Shown here one piece after another: positions 7,045-15,039 of a stretch of 40,073 nucleotides of DNA. The stretch spans positions 8,565,499-8,605,571 of the forward strand of contig NZ_JTHL01000001.1 of NCBI RefSeq assembly GCF_000818195.1. Direction: 5' to 3'. This stretch comes from Streptomyces sp. 150FB (GTDB lineage Bacteria > Actinomycetota > Actinomycetes > Streptomycetales > Streptomycetaceae). Position 1 is the stretch's first letter, and each line of letters starts with the position of its first letter. The position numbers and the translations under genes are program-made. The notes under the pieces were generated by a model that had not been told where the DNA came from, made no database searches, and saw only the letters and a list, made by a program, of their open reading frames with translations.

Positions 7045-7773
7045 TCAGGGCTTCGAGCCCGCCTGGAACGGGCCGACCTGGGGGACGGACGCCTTTCCGG
7101 TGTTCGTCACCGGCCCACCGGGCCACGAGGTCTTCAGCGACGCCTTCTCGTCGGGCGGTGTGATCTCGACAGCGGCGGGATCGACGGTGGTGACCCCGGT
7201 CATCTCCGGGTTGCTGAAACTCAAGGGCGCCCACGCGCTGCTGCCCGGGGCCAGCCGGACCGGCGGCTGCGCGCTTCCGGCGCGGGTCGGATTCAGCGAG
7301 ACCTGCTCTCCCGCGCTGTTGACGAAGGCCAGGCCCGGGAAACCGTAGACGGTGCACGACCGCTGGGACTTGTTGGTCAGGACGAGGGCGAAGTTCTCCT
7401 GCCCGGCCCCCGGCTCGTTGTCGCCGACCGAGGCCTTCAGCTCCGAGGTGTGGCAGTGGCCGCTCGCCGCGGTCACCGGCTTGTCGGACTTCGGCGTGCT
7501 CGGAGTGTGGGTGGCGGGACTCCCCGGCGGCGTCTTCCCGCCGCCGCCGTCCGGGGTCTTCGGAGGCGCGCTGCCGTCGGTCGTCCCCGGGGTCGGCGCG
7601 CCGGTCGAGTCGCCGCTCAGCGGTGCGGCGGATCCCGCCACGGACTCGGGACCCGCGGTGTCCTTGCCGCAGCCGGTCACCAGGACAGCGGCGGCCAGCA
7701 GTGCCAGGCCGCCCACCGCGAGCTGTGAGTGCCTCCGGACGGGGCCGGACGGTATGTCCCTGTGCTCAGCCAT
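7045..7773 (-). CDS. DUF4232 lipoprotein
   Basis: A 242-residue predicted lipoprotein. A hydrophobic segment ending in the lipobox VTGC lies near residue 30, followed by a long Gly/Pro/Ser/Thr-rich linker (GDSTGAPTPGTTDG and onward) and a C-terminal DUF4232 domain (CHTSELKASV, NFALVLTNKSQRSCTVYGFPGL). It would be anchored to the outer face of the membrane. ATG 7773 gives a normal charged lipoprotein signal; the earlier start in frame adds a charged non-signal extension. Lying between a secreted DUF4232 protein and a sensor-like Ser/Thr kinase, it may take part in an envelope function, but no partner is demonstrated. Confidence 0.88.
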   Translation of the reverse strand: MAEHRDIPSGPVRRHSQLAVGGLALLAAAVLVTGCGKDTAGPESVAGSAAPLSGDSTGAPTPGTTDGSAPPKTPDGGGGKTPPGSPATHTPSTPKSDKPVTAASGHCHTSELKASVGDNEPGAGQENFALVLTNKSQRSCTVYGFPGLAFVNSAGEQVSLNPTRAGSAQPPVRLAPGSSAWAPLSFSNPEMTGVTTVDPAAVEITPPDEKASLKTSWPGGPVTNTGKASVPQVGPFQAGSKP

Positions 7774-7861
7774 TTCTGTTCTGTTCCCTCTCACTTCGAG
7801 CTCTCTTTCGGAGATGACCTGCCCGCGCCGATCGTGTGCGGGCAAGCCGTACTCCACCTGT

Positions 7862-7888
7862 GATGAGATCCCCGTCGAAAAAGTTCAC
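7862..7888 (-). promoter_or_regulatory. Candidate ECF-type promoter of the DUF4232 lipoprotein gene
   Basis: Minus-strand GTGAAC (7888-7883), a 17-bp spacer beginning TTTTTCGACG, and CATC (7865-7862), matching element for element the motif upstream of the other DUF4232 gene. It ends 88 nt before the ATG. A pair of A/T runs (GAAAAA and TTTTTC, about 7877-7898) flanks it, unusual in this GC-rich background. Confidence 0.5.
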
Positions 7889-7955
7889 GGTGTTTTTCCG
7901 GCGCCCACCACGGACCACACGGACCACGCGGACCGGTCCCGACCATACGGCGGGG

Positions 7956-9362
7956 TCAGCCCGAGATCCGCAGGCTGTGCAGGATCGGGTCCGTCCGGTC
8001 GGTGCCCCCGGCGGACCGTATCTGCACATAGACCTGCGGCAGCCCCGCCCGGGCCGGGACGAGGCCGATCTCCTCCAGCGAGTGGCCCGGAGTGCCGCAC
8101 GACGACCAGGTGCGTACGCGGCCGTGCCAGGAAGCGTCCGTATACGCGCGACTGCCCTGGTACGTACAGTCACGGTGGCCGAGCTTGTCGACGCGCGCGG
8201 CCAGTTCCCCGCTCGTACCGAGCCCGACGAACACACCGCTGACATCGGCCCGCAGATTCTGCCACTGCCGCACATCGGGGGCGACGATCAGTCCAGGGGC
8301 CGGGCCGCCGGTCAGGCCCAGCGAGGTCGGCGTCCAGTCCGAGTCGACCATCTGTCCGGCCCACGCCTTCGGTACGGCGACGCTGATCCGCCCGCTGGCG
8401 TCGTTCACCCGTTCCACGGACGAGGCGGCCGGCGCGTCCATGGCCTTGACCGTGGCGCCGACCCCGAGCGCCGCCACCGCGGCCACAGCGACGGCGATCA
8501 GCACATGCGACCGCCGGATCCGGTGGGACCGGCGAGGCCGGCGGGTCTTGCCGCCCGCCTGCCGCGCCGCGAGCTGCTCGTGCAGGTGGTCCAACTCGTC
8601 GGCGAACGCCTTCGCGCTGGGCCATCGCCGCTCACGGTTGGTCTCCATGGCGCGCAGGACGGCGCGCTGCACCTCGCGCGGCAGATCGGGGCGCAGTTCG
8701 TCGGGCCGGACGCTCTTGCCCGGCCGGGCCGGCACCGTACCGGTCACCAGGTGGTACAGCAGCGCGCCGAGGCTGTAGACGTCCGCGCGTGCGTCGAGGC
8801 CGTCGAGGGACTCCGTCTGCTCGGGTGCCGTATAGCCGGGGGACCCCGCGACCACGGTGAACCCCGAGGCCTGGGCGAGATTCTTGGCCAGGCCCAGGTC
8901 CGCGACCAGGACCCGCTCCTCGCCGTCAGCGCCGCTCGCCAGGAGCACGTTCGACGGCTTGATGTCGCGGTGGATGATGCCGGTCCCGTGCAGGGTCGCC
9001 GTGCCACGGGCGGCGGACGCGGTGAGACGGAGGGCTTCGAGTACGGGGAGCGGCCCGGCCGTCAGCCGGTCCTCCAGGGTCCCCAGATCGGCGTATTCCA
9101 TGACAAAGTACGGCCGCTCGTCCGGCAGCTCACCGATGTCGTAGACCTGCACGACGCCGCTGGAGGTGGCCTTGCGCAGCAACCGCGCCTCCGAGAGGAA
9201 ACGCTCCCTGATGTCCAACTGATATGCCCAGTTCTCGGCCATGACCTTGATCGCGACGGGCGCCTCAAGACGGTCGTCATGGGCCAGCCAGACGACGCCG
9301 AAAGCACCCGTACCGAGGCGTCGTTCAATCAGGTATCGACCGATCCGCTCAGGAGGAGGCAT
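7956..9362 (-). CDS. Membrane serine/threonine protein kinase with extracellular domain
   Basis: A 468-residue receptor-like kinase. The glycine-rich loop is LGTGAFGVV (about 16-24), the ATP lysine K39 in VAIKV, catalytic loop HRDIKPSN at 131-138, DLG instead of DFG at 155-157, and APE at 179-181, so it should be active. A basic stretch is followed by one membrane helix (about 287-305) and a 160-residue outer domain with two Cys (DCTYQG, SSCGTPG) and no PASTA repeats; the outer part resembles no domain I can name. ATG 9362 places the kinase domain at once; upstream codons add little. It diverges from a sigma factor gene only about 43 bp away and sits beside two DUF4232 envelope proteins, suggesting envelope signalling. 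Confidence 0.92.
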   Translation of the reverse strand: MPPPERIGRYLIERRLGTGAFGVVWLAHDDRLEAPVAIKVMAENWAYQLDIRERFLSEARLLRKATSSGVVQVYDIGELPDERPYFVMEYADLGTLEDRLTAGPLPVLEALRLTASAARGTATLHGTGIIHRDIKPSNVLLASGADGEERVLVADLGLAKNLAQASGFTVVAGSPGYTAPEQTESLDGLDARADVYSLGALLYHLVTGTVPARPGKSVRPDELRPDLPREVQRAVLRAMETNRERRWPSAKAFADELDHLHEQLAARQAGGKTRRPRRSHRIRRSHVLIAVAVAAVAALGVGATVKAMDAPAASSVERVNDASGRISVAVPKAWAGQMVDSDWTPTSLGLTGGPAPGLIVAPDVRQWQNLRADVSGVFVGLGTSGELAARVDKLGHRDCTYQGSRAYTDASWHGRVRTWSSCGTPGHSLEEIGLVPARAGLPQVYVQIRSAGGTDRTDPILHSLRISG

Positions 9363-9405
9363 GTGGCTATGATGCCCGAGTGACAGTGCTGCGACTGCAA
9401 GCGGT
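9363..9405. promoter_or_regulatory. Very short divergent promoter region, kinase / sigma factor
   Basis: Only 43 bp separate the two start codons. TATGAT (9368-9373) is a near-consensus -10 for the plus-strand sigma gene, with start expected near 9380; no good -35 is seen. Any promoter for the kinase must lie inside the sigma gene's 5' region, so the promoters overlap. Confidence 0.35.
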
Positions 9406-9960
9406 GTGATGGATTCCGCCGACACCGAAGCCCTCGCCGCCGCCGCGGCCGCCGGTGATGATCAAGCCCTTGAGCTGCTTCTCCATGCGATCCGCCCCGA
9501 GGTGGTACGGCGCTGCGCGCGGTTCCTTCCGTTCCGGGAGGACGCCGAGGAGGCGGCGCAGGACGCGCTGCTCCAGGTCGCCAGGAACATCCGTAAGTTC
9601 GAGGGGCGCAGCCGGTTCAGTACCTGGCAGTACACGGTGGTCGCCAACTGCGCGCGGCAGAAGTACCGGGAGCTGAAGCGGCGGGCCGCCGAGCGGCCGC
9701 TCGCCCCTGAAGAGGTGATGCGAGCGGAACCGCGCACCACGAGTGTGATCGCCGGCTCGCGGCTGGATCTGCTGGACGCGCTGGAGCGACTGGAGCGGGA
9801 CAGTCCGCATCTGGTGGCGCCCTTGGTGTACCGGGACATCTGTCAGATGGACTACGCCGAGATCGTGGAGCGCCTTGGCATCCCGCTGGGGACGGTCAAG
9901 TCACGGCTGCACCGCGCACGCCAACAGATCAGGCCCTGGCTGTCCGACACCACCGGATAG
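9406..9960 (+). CDS. RNA polymerase sigma factor, sigma-70 family (ECF type)
   Basis: About 184 residues. Region 2 is seen as FREDAEEAAQDALLQVARNIRKFEGRSRFSTW split over residues 45-78, with the conserved aromatic FSTWQY, and region 4 at about 137-175 (DYAEIVERLGIPLGTVKSRLHRARQ). No region 3 or C-terminal SnoaL-like extension is present, so it is a compact ECF sigma. Start GTG 9406 or ATG 9409; both are plausible. No anti-sigma gene is adjacent; the divergent membrane kinase may regulate it. It is a candidate for reading the shared DUF4232 promoter motif, which is inference only. Confidence 0.9.
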   Translation: MMDSADTEALAAAAAAGDDQALELLLHAIRPEVVRRCARFLPFREDAEEAAQDALLQVARNIRKFEGRSRFSTWQYTVVANCARQKYRELKRRAAERPLAPEEVMRAEPRTTSVIAGSRLDLLDALERLERDSPHLVAPLVYRDICQMDYAEIVERLGIPLGTVKSRLHRARQQIRPWLSDTTG

Positions 9961-9991
9961 AACGGCGCTCAGGGTGAACAGCGCTCAGGCG
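9960..9991 (+). repeat. 16-bp tandem direct repeat right after the sigma gene stop
   Basis: Two units, GAACGGCGCTCAGGGT (9960-9975) and GAACAGCGCTCAGGCG (9976-9991). The first begins with the last base of the TAG stop codon; the second is preceded in phase by GTGAAC, giving a TGA in another frame. Confidence 0.7.
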
Positions 9992-10042
9992 GTATCGGAG
10001 ATGTCCGGTACCGCCTTTCCGCGCCACCTGGAACGAACCGCT

Positions 10043-11149
10043 TCACTGGGTGCGCAGGCGCCGTTCGAGGAAGATGCCGGCGAAAACGGCGACCTTGGCG
10101 CGCAGTGCCCAGGGGTCGAACGGTTTGCCTATGTAGTCCACGGCGCCGGCGGCATAGCCTCGGGCGCTGTGCTCGGGGTTGGTGCCCATGGCGGTGAGGA
10201 AGATGATCGGGACGTCCCTGGTCCGGTTGCGGCGCTTGATGTGGGCGGCCGTCTCGTAGCCGTCCATGTCCGGCATCTGGATGTCCATGATGATCACAGC
10301 GAAGTCGTCGTGATCGAGCAGCGCCTTCAGCGCCTCGCGGCCCGACGAGACCGCCACCAGCTCCTGGTCCAGGCCCGCCAGTACCGCCGTCATCGCGAGC
10401 AGGTTGTCCGGCTGGTCGTCCACGATCAGCACCTTGGGCATGCTCCCGTGGGTCGCGACGGGGATCGGCGCGAGGGTGTGGAGATCGGCGGGCTGCCTGG
10501 CGGCCTCGATGGTCTCCAGTTGGCGTTCCAGCAGCTCGCACCGCTCCTCGGCCAGCGCGCGGCGGCGCCGGGTGTCCTCCAGATCGGCCGCCAGCCGCAT
10601 CACCTCCTCCTGAAGCGTGTCGCGCTCGCGCAGCAGATCGGCCAGGTCGGGGGAGGCCGAGGCCAGGGCGTCGGCGCGGGCCCGCTCGGCGCTCCACTCC
10701 GCCTCCAACTGGCTGAGCCGCACCTCCAGATCGGCGATCCGGTGCCGGCGGTCCAGCAGGGCTTCGCCCAGCACGTCACCCTCCGTCGTCGAGCGTCTGC
10801 TGACCCGGTCGGCGTCGGCGAGCTGCTGTTCCAGTAACTCCACGGCGTGCTTGGGGGACGCGCTCGTGCGTACGGCGGCCTGGTGCATCATCCGCACCAT
10901 CTCGATGGTCTCCGGCGTCGCCGCTGTGCCCAAGTGCTCGGCGAGATCGGTGAACAGGTCCATCACCATGTCCCAGGGCGGGATACGCGTTCCGCTCAGA
11001 TACCGCGAGAGCGTGCCAGGGTCCCGGGGGCGGCGCACCGCGTACCGTCGTACGGACACCCCCAGCCCGCCGAACAACTCCCGCAGGGTCTGCGCCAGTA
11101 CACGGTTCTCCCGGCTCAAGTGGGCGGCCAGCGGCCTGAGATCACCCAT
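10043..11149 (-). CDS. HTH / coiled-coil / response-regulator receiver protein
   Basis: A 368-residue protein with an unusual order of parts. Residues about 10-75 look like an XRE-type helix-turn-helix segment (GTLSRYLSGTRIPPWDMV); 100-225 are a long Glu/Arg/Leu-rich coiled coil; 238-360 form a receiver domain with acidic pair D244/D245, phosphoacceptor D289 in IIMDIQMPDMDG, T319 and K342, so it should accept phosphate. Normal response regulators place the receiver first and the effector last. No histidine kinase is next to it. It overlaps the upstream small membrane protein by 8 bp, so the two are translationally coupled. ATG 11149 follows GGAGG. Confidence 0.85.
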   Translation of the reverse strand: MGDLRPLAAHLSRENRVLAQTLRELFGGLGVSVRRYAVRRPRDPGTLSRYLSGTRIPPWDMVMDLFTDLAEHLGTAATPETIEMVRMMHQAAVRTSASPKHAVELLEQQLADADRVSRRSTTEGDVLGEALLDRRHRIADLEVRLSQLEAEWSAERARADALASASPDLADLLRERDTLQEEVMRLAADLEDTRRRRALAEERCELLERQLETIEAARQPADLHTLAPIPVATHGSMPKVLIVDDQPDNLLAMTAVLAGLDQELVAVSSGREALKALLDHDDFAVIIMDIQMPDMDGYETAAHIKRRNRTRDVPIIFLTAMGTNPEHSARGYAAGAVDYIGKPFDPWALRAKVAVFAGIFLERRLRTQ

Positions 11150-11372
11150 GTCCGACGTCGCCTCCGGTCTCGCGGCCTTCGGGCGCCCGGCAGTCGGCGG
11201 CCACGATCCGGTCGAAGAACGGCACGGCCAGACCGATCGCGGCCACCCCGTACAGCACGCCGCGCAGCGTGCCCCGGCCCGCGAGAACCACCAGCACCCC
11301 TGCTCCCACACCGGTCAGCAGCGCGAGCAGGAACACCAGCGTCGACCTCAGCGACAAAAGTGAACGTTCCAC
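11142..11372 (-). CDS. Small membrane protein coupled to the receiver protein
   Basis: A 76-residue protein with two hydrophobic segments (STLVFLLALLTGVGAGVLVVLA and LRGVLYGVAAIGLAVPFF), each split here by charged residues, and a short polar tail. The start is set at GTG 11372 because GGAGAGG lies exactly 6 nt upstream; an in-frame ATG at 11420 lacks a ribosome site. The 3' end overlaps the next gene by 8 bp. It may anchor or signal to the HTH-receiver protein. The family is not recognised. Confidence 0.75.
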   Translation of the reverse strand: MERSLLSLRSTLVFLLALLTGVGAGVLVVLAGRGTLRGVLYGVAAIGLAVPFFDRIVAADCRAPEGRETGGDVGHG

Positions 11373-11415
11373 CAGATACCTCTCCAGGCGCCACGACGGG
11401 ACACCGAATGCGACA

Positions 11416-11445
11416 CACATCCGCGGACGGTTGTCCGGAGATGTG
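11416..11445. repeat. Imperfect inverted repeat upstream of the small membrane protein
   Basis: CACATCCGCGGAC (11416-11428) and GTCCGGAGATGTG (11433-11445), 11 of 13 positions complementary with a 4-bp spacer. It lies in the leader or promoter region of the minus-strand pair and could be an operator or a leader hairpin. Confidence 0.5.
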
Positions 11446-11490
11446 CCTCAGCTTGGTTTGTCCCGCGGGCGTTGCGCCGGGCAATCCCCA

Positions 11491-11529
11491 TATCGGCAAC
11501 GTTGACCATCCGTTATCGGCAACGTTGAC
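11491..11529 (+). promoter_or_regulatory. Paired 16-bp direct repeats upstream of the amino acid ABC operon
   Basis: TATCGGCAACGTTGAC occurs exactly twice, at 11491-11506 and 11514-11529, 23 bp apart start to start, close to two turns of DNA. Each copy holds the palindromic core CAACGTTG. A further inverted copy of the core (CGTTGCC) lies at 11534-11540. This looks like a cooperative regulator-binding site. The 329-bp gap 11373-11701 shows no gene. Confidence 0.6.
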
Positions 11530-11701
11530 TGGTCGTTGCCACAACTCGGCGGCCCCGCAACGCTGATCAGCCGTGGCGCCCCGGCGATTACCGACGCCAA
11601 ACCCTGACCTGGGGGCAGAGACAACAGGCACCCGCGATGGCAAGATCAACGCAACTCACCGACAGAGTCGGGTCCTTCGCCGACCTCACCATGGAGTGGC
11701 C

Positions 11702-12499
11702 GTGTCCGTTCGTTCCGCGCTACCCGTCATGCTCACCGCCGCCACAGTCGTGGCGCTGGCCGGCTGCACGAGCACCAAGCCTTCCGCGTCCGACGACGGT
11801 TCGAAGCTTCAGCTCGTGAAGTCCGGCAAGATCACCACCTGCACGCACCTGCCGTACGAGCCCTTCCAGGTGCGCAAGAACAACTCCATCGTCGGCTTCG
11901 ACGTGGACCTCGTCGACCTGGTCGCCAAGGACCTCAAGGTCACCCAGGACATCATCGACACACCGTTCGAGGGCATCCAGAGCGGCGAGGACCTCAACAC
12001 ACGTAAGTGCGATCTGGCCGCTGCGGGCATGACGATCACCCCGGTCCGGTCCAAGAACCTGGACTTCACCGACCCCTACTTCGACGCGACTCAGGCCCTG
12101 GTCACCAAGAAGGGCACGTCCTACACCACGCTGGCCGCCCTCAAGGGGAAGAAGCTCGGCGTCCAGCAGGGCACCACGGGCGAGACGTACGCGCAGAAGA
12201 ACGCCAAGGGTGTCACCGCCGTCCAGTTCGAGGACCTCGGGCTGCTCCTCACGGCCGTCAAGACCGGTCAGGTCGACGCCGCCATCAACGACAACGGCGT
12301 GCTCTTCGAGTACGTACGGAAGAACCCCGACACCGAGGTCACCGCCGAGTTCAACACCGGTGAGAAGTACGGCATCGGGGTGCGCACCGGGAACGACGCG
12401 CTGCGCCTGGAGATCAACAAAGTACTGAAGAAGGCCAAGGCGGACGGCAGTTACGACCGCATCTACAAGAAGTGGTTCCCCGCCGCTCCCAAGAAGTGA
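11702..12499 (+). CDS. Amino acid ABC transporter substrate-binding lipoprotein
   Basis: A 265-residue family 3 solute-binding protein for polar amino acids. The signal ends in the lipobox LAGC with the lipidated Cys at about residue 22. Family landmarks follow: [55 protein letters not shown] and a C-terminal [15 protein letters not shown] 11702 is chosen because GGAG stands 5 nt upstream and it gives a compact signal peptide; an earlier GTG at 11696 overlaps that site. First gene of a three-gene importer operon. Glutamate or a related polar amino acid is the likely cargo, but specificity cannot be read. Confidence 0.92.
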   Translation: MSVRSALPVMLTAATVVALAGCTSTKPSASDDGSKLQLVKSGKITTCTHLPYEPFQVRKNNSIVGFDVDLVDLVAKDLKVTQDIIDTPFEGIQSGEDLNTRKCDLAAAGMTITPVRSKNLDFTDPYFDATQALVTKKGTSYTTLAALKGKKLGVQQGTTGETYAQKNAKGVTAVQFEDLGLLLTAVKTGQVDAAINDNGVLFEYVRKNPDTEVTAEFNTGEKYGIGVRTGNDALRLEINKVLKKAKADGSYDRIYKKWFPAAPKK

Positions 12500-12513
12500 G
12501 GAATCCGGTACCG

Positions 12514-13299
12514 ATGCCCATCTCCCGCAGACGGCGGACCCGTGCCATCCGGACCGCTCAATACGCCGTTCTGGCCATCGCGTTGATCGCGATCGCCCTG
12601 TCCGCCGACTGGGGCGAGATCCGCCGCGCCTTCTTCGATGTCGGTGTCGCCAAGGCGCAGTTCCCCGACATCATCACCACGGCCCTCGTCAACACCATCA
12701 TCTACACGCTGCTCGGCTTCGGCTTCGGCCTCGCGCTGGGACTGATCCTCGCGCTGATGCGGCTGTCGGAGTTCGGACCGTACCGCTGGCTGGCCGTCAC
12801 CTACATCGAGTTCTTCCGGGGCGTTCCCGCGCTGCTGGTCTTCATCGCCCTCGGGTTCGGCGTACCGCTCGCCTTCCAGGTGGCGCTCAACCAGTACCTG
12901 ACCGTGATGCTGGCACTCGGCCTGGTCGGCGCCGCCTACATGGCGGAGACGATCAGGGCGGGCATCCAGGCGGTCCCCAAGGGGCAGACGGAGGCGGCGC
13001 GTTCGCTCGGTATGTCGCAGGGCCGCGCGATGGTCTCCATCATCATTCCGCAGGCGCTGCGGATCGTGCTGCCGCCGCTGACCAACGAACTGATCCTGCT
13101 GACCAAGGACTCGTCCCTGGTGTATCTGCTCGGCCTCTCACTGGACCAGTACGAGCTTGCCAAGTTCGGCCGGGACGCCCTGAACCAGAACCGCAGCCTG
13201 ACGCCGATCCTCATCGCCGGACTCTGCTACCTGGTCATCACTCTGCCGCTCGGCCATCTGGTCCGGCGGCTCGAAGCACGTACGGCGAGAGCGAGGTGA
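12514..13299 (+). CDS. Amino acid ABC transporter permease
   Basis: A 261-residue HisM/GlnP-type permease with about five membrane helices and the binding-protein-dependent transport signature with its EAA loop at [20 protein letters not shown] (about residues 160-180), which contacts the ATPase. A single permease gene implies a homodimeric channel, unlike the GluC/GluD pair of the classic glutamate system. ATG 14 bp after the binding-protein stop, with GAGGAA upstream. Its stop overlaps the ATPase start. Confidence 0.92.
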   Translation: MPISRRRRTRAIRTAQYAVLAIALIAIALSADWGEIRRAFFDVGVAKAQFPDIITTALVNTIIYTLLGFGFGLALGLILALMRLSEFGPYRWLAVTYIEFFRGVPALLVFIALGFGVPLAFQVALNQYLTVMLALGLVGAAYMAETIRAGIQAVPKGQTEAARSLGMSQGRAMVSIIIPQALRIVLPPLTNELILLTKDSSLVYLLGLSLDQYELAKFGRDALNQNRSLTPILIAGLCYLVITLPLGHLVRRLEARTARAR

Positions 13300-14144
13300 G
13301 CGCGGTGAACGCGGTCCCCGAAACAGGGAAGACAGCGCACGCGGACCCGCCCGCGATCGAAGTGCGGGGCCTGCACAAGTCGTTCGGCGAACTGGAGGTG
13401 CTGTCGGGCATCGACTTCACCGTCGCCAGAGGCGAAGTGGTGTGCGTCATCGGCCCCTCGGGCTCCGGCAAGTCGACCCTGCTGCGCTGCGTGAACCTGC
13501 TGGAGGAACCGACGGCCGGCACAGTCATGGTGGCGGGCGCCGAAGTCACCGACCCCGACGTGGACATCGACAAGGTGCGCCGCCGGATCGGCATGGTCTT
13601 CCAGTCGTTCAACCTCTTCCCGCACCTCACGGCACTCCAGAATCTGACGATCCCGCAGCGCCGGGTGCTCGGCCGTGACAAGGCGGAGGCGGAACGCGTC
13701 GCCCGCGACCGGCTGGCGCGGGTGGGCCTGACCGACAAGGAGTCCGCCTATCCGGCGCAGTTGTCCGGCGGGCAGCAGCAACGGGTCGCCATCGCACGGG
13801 CGTTGGCGATGGATCCGGAGCTGATGCTCTTCGACGAGCCCACCTCGGCGCTCGACCCCGAACTGGTCGGCGACGTGCTCGCCGTGATGCGCTCCCTCGC
13901 CGACGAGGGGATGACCATGCTCGTGGTCACGCACGAGATGAGCTTCGCGCGGGAGGTCGCCGACCGTGTCGTCTTCATGGACGGCGGCGTCATCGTCGAG
14001 GAAGGCGCGCCGGCCCAGGTGATCGGCGCGCCCAGCCACGACCGTACGAAGCTGTTCCTGGCGCGGGTGCTCGACCCGGTAGCCGCCGCGCTCCGCGAGC
14101 AGGAGGAACGACATCAACGGGAACAGGCAACACCCGGCGCCTGA
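13296..14144 (+). CDS. Amino acid ABC transporter ATP-binding protein
   Basis: A 282-residue ATPase. Walker A GPSGSGKS at 53-60, Q-loop in [11 protein letters not shown], signature LSGGQ at 156-160, Walker B LMLFDE at 176-181 and the switch His in VVTHEM. The insertion [18 protein letters not shown] is typical of polar amino acid ATPases. Starts at GTG 13296, sharing GTGA with the permease stop, so translation is coupled. An N-terminal extension of about 20 residues precedes the family start. Energises the importer formed with the two upstream genes. Confidence 0.94.
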   Translation: MSAVNAVPETGKTAHADPPAIEVRGLHKSFGELEVLSGIDFTVARGEVVCVIGPSGSGKSTLLRCVNLLEEPTAGTVMVAGAEVTDPDVDIDKVRRRIGMVFQSFNLFPHLTALQNLTIPQRRVLGRDKAEAERVARDRLARVGLTDKESAYPAQLSGGQQQRVAIARALAMDPELMLFDEPTSALDPELVGDVLAVMRSLADEGMTMLVVTHEMSFAREVADRVVFMDGGVIVEEGAPAQVIGAPSHDRTKLFLARVLDPVAAALREQEERHQREQATPGA

Positions 14145-14221
14145 TCAGGGCGGCGAGGACGCCGAGCCGGGCCGTACCGGGGGACACCCCCTCCGGGCAC
14201 GGCCCGCTCCGGCGTCCGGGG

Positions 14222-14288
14222 CAGCGGCCCCCAGGGGCAGCGGCTCCCCAGGGGCAGCGGCTCCCCAGGATCAGTGGCTCCCCAGGAT
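14222..14288. repeat. 17-bp tandem repeat between convergent genes
   Basis: Four units: 14222-14237 (16 nt, one base short), 14238-14254, 14255-14271 and 14272-14288. The unit is CAGCGGCTCCCCAGGGG, drifting to CAGTGGCTCCCCAGGAT towards the regulator gene. Each unit contains CTCCCC/GGGG that can fold. On the minus strand the last units and the following TCAGTG copies put TGA triplets in all three frames after the regulator stop. Confidence 0.85.
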
Positions 14289-14311
14289 CAGTGAATCAGT
14301 GGTCCGGCGGA

Positions 14312-15028
14312 TCAACGCGGGATCTCCAGCCGGTCCCTGATGCCACGGAAATGCCCGCTGATCGCCTCATGCAGCGCGGATTCGTCCTTGGCCAGCAGCG
14401 CGTCGAGGATCTGCCGGTGCCAGCGCGCGGTCGCCGCCGGCGCGTCGGGGGCCCGGGGCAGATCGGCGTCGAGCGTGTTGAAGACCTTCCAGAAGACCTG
14501 GAGCAGATCGAGTACCAGCTCGTTGCCGAGCGGCCGGTACAGCGTCTCGTGGAACGTCCAGTCCTGCTCCGGTGTGAACCGGCCGTGCTCGGCCTCCTCC
14601 TCCATCCGTGTCACCGCCGCGTCCAGCCCGGCGAAGTCGAGATGGCTGTGGGCCGCGAGCACCCGCCCGACCAGGCCCGCTTCGAGAACCTCGCGGACCT
14701 CCAGCAGATTCCGGATGTCGGCGTAGTCACCGCGTACGGACAGGGCGGTACGGAAGGAGAGCCCCGCTTCGAGCGCGGAGAACGGCACGGAGCCCACGTA
14801 GGTGCCGTACCCGTGCCTGATGTCCACGATGCCGACCGCTTCGAGGGCCTTCATCGCCTCGCGCAGCGGGTGCCTGCTGACGGTGAGTTCGCCCATCAGC
14901 TCGGACTCGGTGGGCAGTGGCGAGCCCGCCGCGAGTCCCCGCTCGACGATCAGCGCCTTGATCGATTCCTGTAGGGCACGCTGGTTCGCGCGGGCGCCGC
15001 CCGGCCTGCGTGTCGCCGAGTTATCCAC
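14312..15028 (-). CDS. FCD-domain GntR family transcriptional regulator
   Basis: A 238-residue regulator: winged HTH at about residues 15-80 (LPTESELMGELTVSRHPLREAMKALEAVGIVDIRHGYGTYV) and an all-helical FCD ligand domain after residue 90 with metal-binding-type residues (DWTFHETLYR and later HRQILDAL). FCD regulators usually sense organic or sugar acids and repress their catabolism. It starts at GTG 15028, 11 bp after the stop of the aldolase gene, so it is probably co-transcribed with it. The perfect palindrome at 16055-16082 is the obvious candidate operator. Confidence 0.9.
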   Translation of the reverse strand: MDNSATRRPGGARANQRALQESIKALIVERGLAAGSPLPTESELMGELTVSRHPLREAMKALEAVGIVDIRHGYGTYVGSVPFSALEAGLSFRTALSVRGDYADIRNLLEVREVLEAGLVGRVLAAHSHLDFAGLDAAVTRMEEEAEHGRFTPEQDWTFHETLYRPLGNELVLDLLQVFWKVFNTLDADLPRAPDAPAATARWHRQILDALLAKDESALHEAISGHFRGIRDRLEIPR

Positions 15029-15039
15029 AGTCCCAGAGT

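Noticed and set aside
14222..14288. CRISPR array
   Set aside because: Units are contiguous 17-bp repeats without spacers; the same holds for 25799-25867.
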